From positions 434,001 through 498,000 of the forward strand of contig NZ_FXTN01000002.1 in the NCBI RefSeq assembly GCF_900182595.1: a DNA stretch of 64,000 nucleotides, in the 5' to 3' direction. Positions 1 to 9,438 of the stretch are shown here, piece after piece (the first letter of the stretch is position 1; every line of letters begins with the position of its first letter). The notes under the pieces are model-generated. The model ran no database searches and was not told where the DNA came from. It saw only the letters and a list, made by a program, of their open reading frames with translations. Source of the DNA: Pedobacter westerhofensis. GTDB taxonomy: Bacteria; Bacteroidota; Bacteroidia; Sphingobacteriales; Sphingobacteriaceae. The position numbers were made by a program, and so were the translations under genes.

Positions 1-237
1 ACCCTGCCTTATTACTACGATCTTAATCAGGTGCATACGGAGATTTCGGACATAGACAAGCTAATCAACGGCAGCGGAGAGCATGATACAGAATTATTTA
101 TACATGCAGATCCCTGTTTACCGGAATGCTGCAATTATTGCAGGATGAAGAATTGCCCGGTAAGGCAGGAGCCTTTTAGGGAGGAAATCCTCTGGACGGT
201 GGAAAATGCCACTAAAAATAAAAAACATTTTCAATGA
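1..237 (+). CDS. C-terminal part of a cation diffusion facilitator (CDF) type metal efflux transporter (partial)
   Basis: The frame is open from the first base of the window, so this is the last 78 codons of a longer gene. What can be seen is a soluble tail ending in a cysteine-rich segment: HADPC, then CC, YC and NCPVR, giving the spacing C-x3-CC-x2-C-x4-C. From memory, cation efflux transporters of Bacteroidota carry a similar His/Cys-rich tail after the cytoplasmic domain. No membrane segment lies inside the window, so the family call rests on this tail alone. The stop overlaps the start of the NUDIX gene (ATGA), so the two are probably translated from one mRNA. The metal (Zn, Fe or another) cannot be told from here. 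Confidence 0.5.
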   Translation, partial: TLPYYYDLNQVHTEISDIDKLINGSGEHDTELFIHADPCLPECCNYCRMKNCPVRQEPFREEILWTVENATKNKKHFQ

Positions 238-683
238 GCTATTTTAATGTAAGAGTTTACGGATTGCTGATCAACGATGCTAACCAGTTGCTGGTAAGTG
301 ACGAACAGTCGGGAGGCATGAGTTTCAGTAAATTTCCCGGCGGGGGAGTGGAATATGGCGAAGGCCTGATTGATGCCCTCAAAAGAGAGTTTATGGAAGA
401 GTGCGAAGCGGAGATCGAGATCATCAGCCATTTCTATACCACAGATTTTTTTGAGAAATCTTCTTTTAATGACAGCCAGATCATCAGTATATACTATCTG
501 GTCAGAGAAACAGGTCCTTTAAAGCTGAACTACAAAACCAGGGTATTTGATTTTGATCCTGATACGCTTCAGTCCTTCAGATGGATCAACCTTACCGATC
601 TCCATGAAGACGATGTGACCTTCAGAACGGATAAAACTGCTGTCTCGCTGTTGCTGTCACTGATTGCAGAAGACGCGGATTAG
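234..683 (+). CDS. NUDIX hydrolase
   Basis: The 149-residue protein has the length of a single-domain NUDIX enzyme. The NUDIX box (G-x5-E-x7-RE-x2-EE) is at residues 37-59: G37, E43, R51-E52 and E55-E56; these glutamates bind Mg2+. The usual glycine after EE is Glu58, a small deviation. Such enzymes cut nucleoside diphosphates linked to another moiety; the substrate cannot be predicted from the box. The ATG overlaps the stop of the upstream transporter by four bases, so translation is probably coupled. The gene converges on the repair operon, with a small ACGGA/TCCGT hairpin at 691-703 but no T-run between them. Confidence 0.85.
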   Translation: MSYFNVRVYGLLINDANQLLVSDEQSGGMSFSKFPGGGVEYGEGLIDALKREFMEECEAEIEIISHFYTTDFFEKSSFNDSQIISIYYLVRETGPLKLNYKTRVFDFDPDTLQSFRWINLTDLHEDDVTFRTDKTAVSLLLSLIAEDAD

Positions 684-713
684 TTTGGCAACGGAGTTTC
701 CGTCAGCGAAGTA

Positions 714-1349
714 TTATACTGCGACTACTTTTTCAGGGGTAATCGCATAGAACTGATCGCCATCTTCAGCTTTGATCTTGCTTAATCCTGTAAATAAGCT
801 GAAGGCGGGCAGTATGGCACAGGTTTTTCCAAAGTAGAAACAGGCAAGTCTGATCTGCTGGCGCGCCTTTCCATAAATCGTGACGCCAGGGTGGATATGG
901 CCCGTAATATTATAGTATTCGTCAAATTCCCGGGGCTGGTCGTGCACAAACCTGAACGGAAAGCTCAGCAGCTCTTTCGGACAAACCTCTACTTTAAGGT
1001 CAGTGTACTCATCATTTGACAGCAAATCGTGATTGCCCTTGATCAGGATAATCCTCAGTGCGGGAAATGCCGCCCTCCACAAACTGAAAGTATGCACTTC
1101 GGTGTTCATGTCAGAGTGGAACATGTCCCCCGTCACCAGTAAAATTTCAGGGTTATATTTCTCAATCAGTCTGGCTAACTTATCCAGGTCGGATTCTGTT
1201 ACCGTTGCAGGAACCTGGATACCCGCTTTCCTGAAATGTGCGGCCTTGCCCATATGGAGATCGCTGATGATCAGCATTTTTTTCGATTCCCAGTAAATTG
1301 CCCTATCCTTATCTAATACTAAACTTTCGCCTCTACAATTGATGGTCAT
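714..1349 (-). CDS. pdeM: Ligase-associated DNA damage response phosphoesterase PdeM
   Basis: This is a 211-residue calcineurin-like metallophosphoesterase. Metal-binding motifs appear in order: SDLH (29-32), GDMFH (74-78), GNHD (105-108) and GHIHP (150-154). The family is known as the fourth member of the ligase-associated DNA damage response set and is presumed to act on DNA or nucleotide ends. Its start lies 17 bases inside the helicase gene, so translation is probably coupled to it. It is the last gene of the operon exonuclease-ligase-helicase-PdeM. No clear terminator follows before the convergent NUDIX gene. Confidence 0.88.
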   Translation of the reverse strand: MTINCRGESLVLDKDRAIYWESKKMLIISDLHMGKAAHFRKAGIQVPATVTESDLDKLARLIEKYNPEILLVTGDMFHSDMNTEVHTFSLWRAAFPALRIILIKGNHDLLSNDEYTDLKVEVCPKELLSFPFRFVHDQPREFDEYYNITGHIHPGVTIYGKARQQIRLACFYFGKTCAILPAFSLFTGLSKIKAEDGDQFYAITPEKVVAV

Positions 1350-3888
1350 TCTTTTTCCTTCGTTGTACCTTGGCGTTCTTTTTCTCCGCTTCGGCAGTCA
1401 TTCTTGCAATTCTTTCTCCGAGTTCTTCAGAACTCATATTTTCCCTTAAGCTGTCCACCTTGATCGGGAAGCACAGGGGGGTGTAACTTTCTGCCTTAAC
1501 AATGATCACCTTACTGCCCTGGATCCTGTGCAGGGCAGCGGCCAGCCGGGGCTCTTCAATCTGCTGGTAAAACGCTTCGTCATATGCCTGCCGCAATAAT
1601 AGGTTATGTTTATCATAATCGCTAAAAACATTGAAAAATAATGCTGCCGAGGACTGAAGGTGTTTGTTCGCCACATATTTTCCGGGAAATCCCTGGAATA
1701 CGAGTCCCGAGATACAGGCGATATCCCTGAACTTGCGCCTGGCCATTTCTGTAGAATTGATACTGGCAACAATATCTTCGCTCAGGTTTGCCGGACTGAA
1801 CAGCAGTTTGATATTGTCCTCATCCAGCGGGATAGGTTTTTCACTGAGCAGCTCAAAACCGTAATCATTCATAGCGATGGAAAAACTGATGGGCTTAGAC
1901 TTGGATAAACGATAGGCGATCAGCGCGGCCAGGATCTCATGTACCTGCCTGCCTTCAAAAGGATAGGCAAAGAAATGGTAACCGTCCCTGGTTTTGATCA
2001 GTTCAATCAGAAATTCATCGTCCTTAGGTACATGTGATACCTTCGCCTGTCGCTCAAACAAAGGCAGGATAATATCCAGTTCTTCATCTTCATGCGTTTT
2101 ATCCAGCGTCTGGTTATATTTCTTGCGCAGTATAGCGCCCAGATTGGCAGTGAGTGACATCCTTCCGCCCATCCAGCTTGGGGTAATGGCAGTTTTAAGC
2201 CTGCTTTTCCTCACCAGCGCTGTCATCTCCTTCACCATAATAAACTCCAGCACCCGCCCTGCCAGCGTAAAGCTGTTGCCGGGCTTAATTTTTGAAAGGA
2301 ATGATTCTTCTACCATACCCACATACCCACCGGTCATGTATTTCACCTTGATCATCGCATCACTTACAATGGTACCGATATGCAGGCGGTGCCGCATGGC
2401 CATCTGCCGGCTCTTCACTTTCCAAAGGCCGTCTTCCTTTTCTACCTTGCTGAATTCGGTATAGGCCGTTAAGCTTTCCCCGCCGGTAGTGATAAACTGC
2501 ATCATCCAGCTCCATTCATCCTGTTCCAGTTCCCTGAAGGCAAAAGTCTGCTTCACCTCCTCAAATAATTTCTTGTCGTCAAATCCATCGCCCACGGCAA
2601 GTGTCACCATATACTGGATCAGCACATCAAAAGACATCACCATTGGTTCGCGGCTTTCGATATTGTTGGTTTTTGCGGCTTCCTTTATCGCCGCAGCTTC
2701 TACCAGTTCCAGTGCATGGGTAGGAAGGAAGAAGATCTTCGATGTTTCATAGGGCGAGTGGCCGCTGCGTCCGGCGCGCTGCAGAAAACGGGCAACACCT
2801 TTTGGCGAGCCAATCTGAACTACCGTGTCCACCGGTTTAAAATCCACGCCCAGATCCAGTGAGGAGGTACTGATTACCGCTTTGAGTGCACCCGTATGGA
2901 TGGCGTCCTCGATCCAGTTGCGCAGTTCATAATCGATCGAACCGTGGTGAATAGCGATCTGGCCGGCAAGGTTTTCATCCAGCTTCAGCAAATTCTGATA
3001 CCATAGCTCAGCCTGTCCACGGGTATTGCAGAAGATCAGGGTAGTTTTGCTCTTTTCAATGATCGGCAGCAGCTTGTGGGCAAGCTTATGCCCCAGGTGG
3101 CCCGCCCAGGGCAGCATGTCGATATGATCGGGGAGAATGCTCTTGATCACAATCTTCTTTTCCAGCTCTGCCACCACAATGGTTTTGAGCACCTCTTCAT
3201 AGGGTACCAGCACGTCCAGCGCCTGTTCAAGATTTCCTATTGTTGCAGAGATGCCCCAGATCCTGAGCAACCTTTCGGGATGTTTCTCCAGCAGAAGGCC
3301 CCTGATGCGGGAAATTGCCAGTTCGGCCATTACACCGCGTTTACTGCCCAGCAGCTCGTGCCATTCATCTGCAACAATGCACTGCAACTCATCAAAATAG
3401 CGCGAAGTATCTTTCTGGGCCAGCAGCAGGTGCATACTTTCAGGTGTGATGATCAGCACCTCGGGCATTTGTTTTTTCTGTTTCAGCTTTTCGCTCCGTG
3501 CGGTATCCCCATTGCGGACACCTATATGCCAGTCCAGCTCCAAAGCGGTGCACACCTCTGTCATCGCCCTGGCCAGATCTTTTGCGAGCGAGCGCAGCGG
3601 CGTAATCCAGATCAGTTTTAAACCTTCCGGCTGGCGTTTCCTTTTGAGCACTGTGGCTTTTCCCTTTGGCGCTGCGGCCTTGCGCTGCTCCTGGTTATTC
3701 AGCTCATCGATCACCACGGCCAGGAACATAGAAAATGTTTTACCAAATCCCGTGGGTGCATTCACCAGTCCGCTGTAACCTTCGGCATAATATTCCCAGG
3801 CATCGGTCTGAAATTTAAAGGGCTGCTTTTTACTGCTTTTAAGCCATTTTATAACCTTTTTATATCCCGCACTCTTATCGAGCATCAT
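1333..3888 (-). CDS. Ligase-associated DNA damage response DEXH-box helicase (Lhr-like)
   Basis: The 851-residue superfamily 2 helicase has Walker A APTGFGKT (44-51), the DEWH box (174-177), SAT in ISATIGN (motif III) and QRAGRSGH (motif VI), followed by a long C-terminal region like that of Lhr-type helicases. Lhr family enzymes are ATP-driven 3'-5' helicases involved in DNA repair. This shorter type is known from operons with an ATP-dependent ligase. The start codon overlaps the ligase stop (ATGA), and its own end overlaps pdeM. Two ATG codons stand in tandem at the start (3888 and 3885); the first is used here. Confidence 0.92.
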   Translation of the reverse strand: MMLDKSAGYKKVIKWLKSSKKQPFKFQTDAWEYYAEGYSGLVNAPTGFGKTFSMFLAVVIDELNNQEQRKAAAPKGKATVLKRKRQPEGLKLIWITPLRSLAKDLARAMTEVCTALELDWHIGVRNGDTARSEKLKQKKQMPEVLIITPESMHLLLAQKDTSRYFDELQCIVADEWHELLGSKRGVMAELAISRIRGLLLEKHPERLLRIWGISATIGNLEQALDVLVPYEEVLKTIVVAELEKKIVIKSILPDHIDMLPWAGHLGHKLAHKLLPIIEKSKTTLIFCNTRGQAELWYQNLLKLDENLAGQIAIHHGSIDYELRNWIEDAIHTGALKAVISTSSLDLGVDFKPVDTVVQIGSPKGVARFLQRAGRSGHSPYETSKIFFLPTHALELVEAAAIKEAAKTNNIESREPMVMSFDVLIQYMVTLAVGDGFDDKKLFEEVKQTFAFRELEQDEWSWMMQFITTGGESLTAYTEFSKVEKEDGLWKVKSRQMAMRHRLHIGTIVSDAMIKVKYMTGGYVGMVEESFLSKIKPGNSFTLAGRVLEFIMVKEMTALVRKSRLKTAITPSWMGGRMSLTANLGAILRKKYNQTLDKTHEDEELDIILPLFERQAKVSHVPKDDEFLIELIKTRDGYHFFAYPFEGRQVHEILAALIAYRLSKSKPISFSIAMNDYGFELLSEKPIPLDEDNIKLLFSPANLSEDIVASINSTEMARRKFRDIACISGLVFQGFPGKYVANKHLQSSAALFFNVFSDYDKHNLLLRQAYDEAFYQQIEEPRLAAALHRIQGSKVIIVKAESYTPLCFPIKVDSLRENMSSEELGERIARMTAEAEKKNAKVQRRKKNDHQL

Positions 3889-5477
3889 AATGTTGAAGCT
3901 AAAAGTTGTCTCAAATCATCCAGTGTATTGATCTCGGCTGCTACTTTATCCTTACGCCAGCGGGCGATGCGTGGAAAGCGCAGTGCCAGACCGGCTTTGT
4001 GCCTTTTGCTCTCCGCAATTCCTTCAAAGGCGATTTCAAAAACCAGTTCTGGTTTGACGGTACGTACAGGGCCAAATTTCTCAATTGCGTTTTTCTTGAC
4101 AAAGGAGTCTACCTCTTTGATTTCCTTATCTGTCAACCCGGAATATGCTTTTGCCACTGTGATCAGGTTTTCACCATCGCGCACGGCAAAGGTGTAATCT
4201 GTAAAGTGATTGGCGCGTCTTCCACTGCCTTTTTGTGCGTAGATCATCACAGTATCAACCGTATAGGGATTGATCTTCCATTTCCACCAGTCGCCACGCT
4301 TGCGGCCGCTGTGGTATAAAGAACTCAGCTTTTTGAGCATAATGCCCTCGCTGTTATTGTCCCTTGAGCCTTTCCTGATCTCTGCCAGCTCATCCCAACC
4401 GGTAAAAGCAATGACAGGCGACAGGATAGCTACATCTGTATTGCGGATCTGCGAAACGATCTCTTCCAGCAACCTCCGCCTTTCGGATAGAGGTTGAGTG
4501 CGGATATCGCCCCCCTGGTATTCCAGCAGGTCATAAATATAAAAGCCTATAGGTGCATCCTTTAATTGAGATTTATTGATCGTTTTCCTGTTCAGGCGCT
4601 GCTGCAGGATACTGAAAGCCTGTACCTGTCCATCCTTTACAGACAGGATCTCCCCGTCTATTACGGTTCCGTCCGGCAGTTCATCTTTGAGGAAATGCAG
4701 TTCAGGAAACTGATCGGTGACCAGCTCTTCGCCGCGCGACCAGATAAATAATTCACCGTTCCTTTTTACAATTTGTCCGCGGATACCGTCCCATTTCCAT
4801 TCTGCCTGCCATTCATCGGTACCGCCCAAACTGGCTGGTTCGGCTTCCAGCGCATACGCCAGGCAAAAGGGGTAAGGCCAGGAGTTGTCCGTATTGACGT
4901 GTGCTCCGGCAATCAGTTCGTCATAAGTGATTTCTCCGGGATTCCATTTCCCCATGATACTGTGCATGATCTTGTTGCTGTCGGTATCACTTTGTTTTGA
5001 AATGGCATTCACCAGCATCTTATTGGAAACCCCGATCCGGAAATTACCGGATATCAGTTTATTAAAGATGAAACGTTCCTGCGTGTCAAGGCTGTCCCAG
5101 GCCTGGAGGATAAATTCTTTTTTCTCCTCATCAGTCTTCCCGTTTAGTGCCGCAAGGTCATTGATCCATTCATGCAGTTTTCTGTCTGTAGTATGCGTTG
5201 CGGGCGGAAGCACCAGTGCAATCGTTTCACTGAGATCGCCCACACTGTGGTAACTTTCCGCAAACAGCCAGGCCGGAATATCGCTCAGTTCTGTAGCCCA
5301 TTGCCTGATCAGGGCAGTAGGGACCGGCCTTTTTGGTTTCTTGCCCGTAAACATGGCAATCACGAAAGGTTTATCGCGCTCATCGGCCGTGCTGAAATAG
5401 CTTACCAGCGCCGCGATCTTATCGTTGGTCTTGTTGCTGGTTTCCAGCTGCTGTATCAATTGTGTGAACCGTCTCAA
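3885..5477 (-). CDS. ATP-dependent DNA ligase of the repair operon (LigB/PP_1105 type)
   Basis: The 530-residue protein has an alpha-helical N-terminal domain (about 1-200), then the adenylation domain with motif I KWDGIR (adenylated Lys228), WSRGEE (motif III), DGEIL (motif IV) and EGIMLKK with DWWKWK (motif V), followed by an OB-fold. ATP-dependent ligases are accessory in bacteria, where the NAD+-dependent LigA serves replication, so a repair role is likely. The start is a TTG at 5477: no ATG occurs for about 42 codons, and the segment after the TTG matches the expected N-terminus. The TTG lies one base after the exonuclease stop, indicating coupled translation. Confidence 0.92.
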   Translation of the reverse strand: MRRFTQLIQQLETSNKTNDKIAALVSYFSTADERDKPFVIAMFTGKKPKRPVPTALIRQWATELSDIPAWLFAESYHSVGDLSETIALVLPPATHTTDRKLHEWINDLAALNGKTDEEKKEFILQAWDSLDTQERFIFNKLISGNFRIGVSNKMLVNAISKQSDTDSNKIMHSIMGKWNPGEITYDELIAGAHVNTDNSWPYPFCLAYALEAEPASLGGTDEWQAEWKWDGIRGQIVKRNGELFIWSRGEELVTDQFPELHFLKDELPDGTVIDGEILSVKDGQVQAFSILQQRLNRKTINKSQLKDAPIGFYIYDLLEYQGGDIRTQPLSERRRLLEEIVSQIRNTDVAILSPVIAFTGWDELAEIRKGSRDNNSEGIMLKKLSSLYHSGRKRGDWWKWKINPYTVDTVMIYAQKGSGRRANHFTDYTFAVRDGENLITVAKAYSGLTDKEIKEVDSFVKKNAIEKFGPVRTVKPELVFEIAFEGIAESKRHKAGLALRFPRIARWRKDKVAAEINTLDDLRQLLASTL

Positions 5478-5478
5478 A

Positions 5479-6492
5479 TTAAGCTTCTTTTAGGATTTCT
5501 TCTTCTTCGTCGTCCTCATTTCCATAGCGTGTAACCACCTCTGCCGAGGGGATACCGATTTCATTAAGGTATTTGGAGAAAGTAGAGACGAAACCATGTG
5601 TGACAAACACTTTTTCTGCTTCTGTAGCTTTTATAGCGGATAAGAGGCCCGGCCAGTCGGCATGATCACTTAACGCGAAGCCTGCATCGGCAGCCCGCCA
5701 CCTGCGGCCGGCCCTTACCTGCATCCAGCCTGAACACACGCCCGTTGCGGCATGATGCAGGCTTTTCATCCATTTCCCATCTGCCAGGGCAGGGGGAACA
5801 ATTACTATTCCTTTCTGCAGTTCATCTTTTTTGATGTCTGGAGTGATCCTGATGGTTTCAGGAAGATCTACGCCAGCCTTAATAAATCCTTCGTTGAGAT
5901 TGGCAATAGAGTTGTGTACATATATAGGGATATCTCCTGCGAGGTTTTTAATCAGCCGCTGCGCTTTGCCCAGGCTGTAAGCCACAAGCACACTGGTTTT
6001 CATCTGGTCGTGGTTATCCGAGATCCAGTTTCTGATCTGCCCGAAAACAGTTTCTTGTGGCAGCCATTTATAGATAGGTAGTCCGAAAGTGCTTTCTGAA
6101 ACAAAGGTATGGCATTTTACAGGTTCAAAGGCGGTACTGATGCCGTCATATTCTACTTTGTAATCTCCGGATACCACGCAGATTTCCCCCTTATATTCCA
6201 GTCTCACCTGGGAAGAGCCGATTACATGTCCGGCGGGGAAAAAGCTTACTTTTACACCGTTAATACTGATTTCCTTATTGTAGGGCAGTGTTTGAACGGG
6301 AAGATCAAAGCCCAGGCGCTGCAATAAAACCGGTTTGGTAAGCTCCTGGCACAGATAACCTTTGTTGCCCCATTTTACATGGTCTGCATGCCCGTGCGTG
6401 GTTACGGCGAGATCTACAGGTTTCCATGGGTCGATGTAAAAGTCGCCCTGCTTACAGTATATTCCCTTATTGGTAAATGTGATTAATGCCAT
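5479..6492 (-). CDS. Ligase-associated DNA damage response exonuclease (metallo-beta-lactamase fold)
   Basis: The 337-residue protein has the metallo-beta-lactamase motif HGHADH (33-38) and downstream His/Asp residues such as AGH, SGDYK and LSDHADW. This resembles the beta-CASP/CPSF-like nucleases (SNM1/Artemis group) that trim DNA or RNA ends. It is the promoter-proximal gene of the four-gene repair operon. I chose the ATG at 6492; an open frame extends five codons upstream to a TTG that is not needed. Only one base separates its stop from the ligase start. No good TAnnTTTG promoter was found just upstream. Confidence 0.9.
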   Translation of the reverse strand: MALITFTNKGIYCKQGDFYIDPWKPVDLAVTTHGHADHVKWGNKGYLCQELTKPVLLQRLGFDLPVQTLPYNKEISINGVKVSFFPAGHVIGSSQVRLEYKGEICVVSGDYKVEYDGISTAFEPVKCHTFVSESTFGLPIYKWLPQETVFGQIRNWISDNHDQMKTSVLVAYSLGKAQRLIKNLAGDIPIYVHNSIANLNEGFIKAGVDLPETIRITPDIKKDELQKGIVIVPPALADGKWMKSLHHAATGVCSGWMQVRAGRRWRAADAGFALSDHADWPGLLSAIKATEAEKVFVTHGFVSTFSKYLNEIGIPSAEVVTRYGNEDDEEEEILKEA

Positions 6493-6507
6493 CGCAGGAT
6501 ACAACAA

Positions 6508-6826
6508 CGGGTTTACGGCAAAAGTTTGAAGTATGAATATCCAGTGGGATTAGTTCCATAATTCTAACCGGTAAGTCTAAAATAATTAGAAATACTGGTT
6601 CTCTGTATGTGCTGATTCATTTTTTTTATGGCTTAATTTTTAATGATTACAGCAAAAAGAATAACTACAATTTTTTTTTGTAAGAAATTTAAGACCGAAT
6701 AGTTTTAATTTACATTGATGTTCTGTCAATGAAACTTTAATTGCCGGGTACAAATTGGGACGATATGAAATATCAACCTTGTTCGTTCATCTCAAAACAT
6801 TAAAACATTTTTGCGGTTTAATAAGG
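6508..6826 (+). other. Intergenic region between the repair operon and the GH15 gene
   Basis: No gene is seen in these 319 bases. They hold an imperfect inverted repeat at 6566-6600 (arms of 15 bases, three mismatches, loop AATAA), T-runs, and a promoter-like pair at 6677-6707 for the GH15 gene. An open frame runs from a TTG at 6755 into the GH15 gene, but its first 24 codons do not resemble the family. The region is also the upstream region of the divergent repair operon, so the inverted repeat could serve either side. Confidence 0.5.
6677..6707 (+). promoter_or_regulatory. Candidate promoter of the GH15-SDR operon
   Basis: TTTG at 6677-6680 is followed after exactly 19 bases by TAGTTTTA at 6700-6707. 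The Bacteroidota consensus is TTTG-N19-21-TAnnTTTG, so only the last base of the -7 box differs. It lies about 120 bases upstream of the chosen GTG start. Confidence 0.45.
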
Positions 6827-8638
6827 GTGAAAAAAGCTCCCCCATATTTACCTATAGAAAACTACGGAATCATTGGCAACATGAAAACGATCGCGTTGGT
6901 CTCCCTTGACGGCAATATCGATTTTATGTGCTTTCCCAATTTTGATTCACCAACAATCTTCGCCAGTTTGCTTGATCAAACGAATGGGGGAAGTTTTTCG
7001 GTAACCCCACAGTTTGATTCCTTTAAAACCAAACAACTGTACATACCCGGAACGGCAGTATTGCTGACCAGGTTTTTCTCTGACGACGGAATTGCCGAGG
7101 TAACAGACTATATGCCTTTAGAGGAAGGCGACGACAAAACTATCTGTGCCATTGTCCGGAAAATCAAAACTGTACGCGGAAAGATCAACTATACGATCAA
7201 CTGTGCACCCAGGTTTGATTACGCCAAAGCCGAACATAAGGTTGAAAAGCATGGTAAACAGGAACTGGTGTTCAATGCCATTAACGACGGTGATACTATG
7301 GTGCGCCTGATTGCCGATTTTCCGCTGAGATTAAAAGGCGAAGACGGCTTTGCTGAGTTTACGCTTGGGCAGGGCGAAGAAACCTGGGTAGTACTGGAAT
7401 CGGCCAAAAAAGGAGAATCAAAGCATCTCAGGGATATCAACTTCTATAAAAACGATACCTACCAGCCAACCATTGCCTTCTGGAGGCACTGGATCAATAA
7501 ATCTACCTATAAGGGAAGGTGGACAGACCTGGTTTCGAGATCGGCCATTACACTAAAATTGCTCACCTCTGCCAGCTATGGGTCGATGGTTGCCGCCCCC
7601 ACCTTTAGCCTGCCCGAATCAGTGGGCAACGACAGGAACTGGGATTACCGCTTTACCTGGATCCGCGATGCCGCCTTTACCATGTACGCCTTTCTGCGCT
7701 TGGGTTACTGGGAAGAAGCCTCCGCCTTTTTAAAATGGATCCATGAAAGGTCTGGCGACGAGGTGCTGAACCTGATGTATGCCATAGATGGTTCTCCGGT
7801 AATGGAAGAAGAAGTTCTGGAAAATATGGAAGGCTATATGGGTACAGCTCCGGTAAGAATAGGAAATGCCGCGAAAGATCAGAGCCAGCTCGATATTTAT
7901 GGCGAACTGATCGATACCATCTATCTCTATAATAAAAACCATAGTAAAATAAACTATGAATTCTGGACTACAGTGCAGAAACATATTGCCTGTGTGGTGG
8001 CCGACTGGAAGAAACCGGACCACGGCATGTGGGAATTCAGAAACGGCAAGAAACATTTTCTCCATACCCGGCTGATGTGCTGGGTAGCGATGGACAGGGC
8101 GATAAAAATTGCTGTCGACCGTTCCTTTCCTTATCCTGAAAAAGAATGGAAGGAGGTGAGGGATGCGATATACATAGACATTTATGAGGATTTCTGGAAC
8201 AAGAAACTGGGCGCCTGGGTACAGTATAAAGGAGCAGATGTGGTTGATGCTTCAGTACTGCTGATGCCGCTGGTGCATTTTATTACACCTGATGAACCAC
8301 GATGGTTATCAACCCTAAAGGTGGTTGAAGAGAAATTAAGTACCGATGTCCTGATTTACAGGTATGACAACAAGGAGGGTTCAGATGGACTGGAAGGCGA
8401 AGAAGGAACCTTCAACATGTGCTCTTTCTGGTTTATAGAGGTACTGGCAAAAAATAAGGAAATAGACAAAGCGCTGGAAAGCTTCGAGAAAATGACCGGC
8501 TATGCCAATCACCTCGGACTTTTTGCAGAACAGATTGGCAAACGCGGTGAGCACCTGGGCAACTTCCCGCAGGCTTTTACCCATCTGGCCTTAATCAGTG
8601 CAGCGCTTGAACTGGATAAACAACTGGACAGATTATAA
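6827..8638 (+). CDS. Glycoside hydrolase family 15 protein (glucoamylase/trehalase-like)
   Basis: The protein is about 603 residues, the usual length of prokaryotic GH15 enzymes. It begins with the typical PIENYGIIGN segment, has the core NWDYRFTWIRDAAF, the WEFRNG segment near the presumed acid glutamate, the EEGTFNMCSFWF segment near the presumed base glutamate, and ends with GNFPQAFTHLALI. GH15 enzymes release glucose from alpha-glucans or hydrolyse trehalose; the exact substrate is open. No signal peptide is seen, so it is probably cytoplasmic. I chose the GTG at 6827 because family similarity starts there; a TTG at 6755 would add 24 unlike residues. The SDR gene follows after 11 bases and is probably co-transcribed. 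Confidence 0.85.
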   Translation: MKKAPPYLPIENYGIIGNMKTIALVSLDGNIDFMCFPNFDSPTIFASLLDQTNGGSFSVTPQFDSFKTKQLYIPGTAVLLTRFFSDDGIAEVTDYMPLEEGDDKTICAIVRKIKTVRGKINYTINCAPRFDYAKAEHKVEKHGKQELVFNAINDGDTMVRLIADFPLRLKGEDGFAEFTLGQGEETWVVLESAKKGESKHLRDINFYKNDTYQPTIAFWRHWINKSTYKGRWTDLVSRSAITLKLLTSASYGSMVAAPTFSLPESVGNDRNWDYRFTWIRDAAFTMYAFLRLGYWEEASAFLKWIHERSGDEVLNLMYAIDGSPVMEEEVLENMEGYMGTAPVRIGNAAKDQSQLDIYGELIDTIYLYNKNHSKINYEFWTTVQKHIACVVADWKKPDHGMWEFRNGKKHFLHTRLMCWVAMDRAIKIAVDRSFPYPEKEWKEVRDAIYIDIYEDFWNKKLGAWVQYKGADVVDASVLLMPLVHFITPDEPRWLSTLKVVEEKLSTDVLIYRYDNKEGSDGLEGEEGTFNMCSFWFIEVLAKNKEIDKALESFEKMTGYANHLGLFAEQIGKRGEHLGNFPQAFTHLALISAALELDKQLDRL

Positions 8639-8649
8639 AAAATATAGCA

Positions 8650-9426
8650 ATGAAGAAACTGGAAAATAAAGTAGCATTAGTTACCGGAGCAGATTCCGGT
8701 ATCGGGCTGGCCATTGCAATAGAATTTGCAAAAAATGGGGCAAAGGTGATCGTTTGTTATCACAGTCATGAAGACCGGGCAAAAGAAGCACTCAAGCTGG
8801 TGAAGGAACAGCAAAAAGATGCGCAGCTGATCAAATTTGATGTGAGTGATGAAAAAGATGTAGAAAAGAAAATGGAAAAAGTCATCAAAGATTTTGGGGG
8901 CATCGATATCCTGGTCAACAATTCCGGCGTAAATGGTTCCGGTATTCCCATTGACGAAATGGATACCAAAACATTTGACCTCACGCTGCGGACCAACCTT
9001 TACGGAACCTTTTTCTGCAGCAGGAAATTTATCCAGCACCGCAAGAGCCTTAAAAAACCGGGCAAGATCATTAACATCTCCTCTGTACATGAAGAAATCA
9101 CTGCTCCCGGCAATGCCGATTATAATGCTTCAAAAGCAGGTGTAAGGAATTTTATGCGGACAGTGGCGCTTGAAGTTGCACCATTCGGGATTACCGTAAA
9201 TGATATTGCCCCGGGAATGATCCTGACGGCAATGAATCAAAAAGCGATGGATGACCCTAAGGTTCGAAAGAAAGCGGAGAAAAATATTCCGCTGGGAAGG
9301 GCCGGAAAGCCTGAGGAAATCGCTTATCTCGCCTTGTTCCTGGCTTCAGATGAGGCAAACTATGTAACCGGAAGCACCTACCTGATGGATGGTGGCTTAT
9401 CGATTAACGTAGGGCAGGGAGCTTAA
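8650..9426 (+). CDS. SDR family oxidoreductase (glucose 1-dehydrogenase-like)
   Basis: The 258-residue short-chain dehydrogenase has the cofactor motif TGADSGIG (12-19), NNSG, the catalytic serine in ISSVHE and the YNASK catalytic motif, and ends with the common YVTGSTYLMDGG. The best family match is the glucose 1-dehydrogenase-like SDR group, which oxidises sugars with NAD(P)+. Eleven bases separate it from the GH15 gene, so one reading is that glucose released by GH15 is oxidised by this enzyme; that is inference. A strong bidirectional terminator follows at 9439. Confidence 0.88.
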   Translation: MKKLENKVALVTGADSGIGLAIAIEFAKNGAKVIVCYHSHEDRAKEALKLVKEQQKDAQLIKFDVSDEKDVEKKMEKVIKDFGGIDILVNNSGVNGSGIPIDEMDTKTFDLTLRTNLYGTFFCSRKFIQHRKSLKKPGKIINISSVHEEITAPGNADYNASKAGVRNFMRTVALEVAPFGITVNDIAPGMILTAMNQKAMDDPKVRKKAEKNIPLGRAGKPEEIAYLALFLASDEANYVTGSTYLMDGGLSINVGQGA

Positions 9427-9438
9427 ATCATATGTAAT

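Noticed and set aside
3076..3621. 181-codon plus-strand ORF inside the helicase gene
   Set aside because: Antisense to the helicase ATP-binding core; composition reflects the reverse of that sequence.
6755..6826. N-terminal extension of the GH15 protein from a TTG
   Set aside because: Family similarity begins after the GTG at 6827; the extension shows none.
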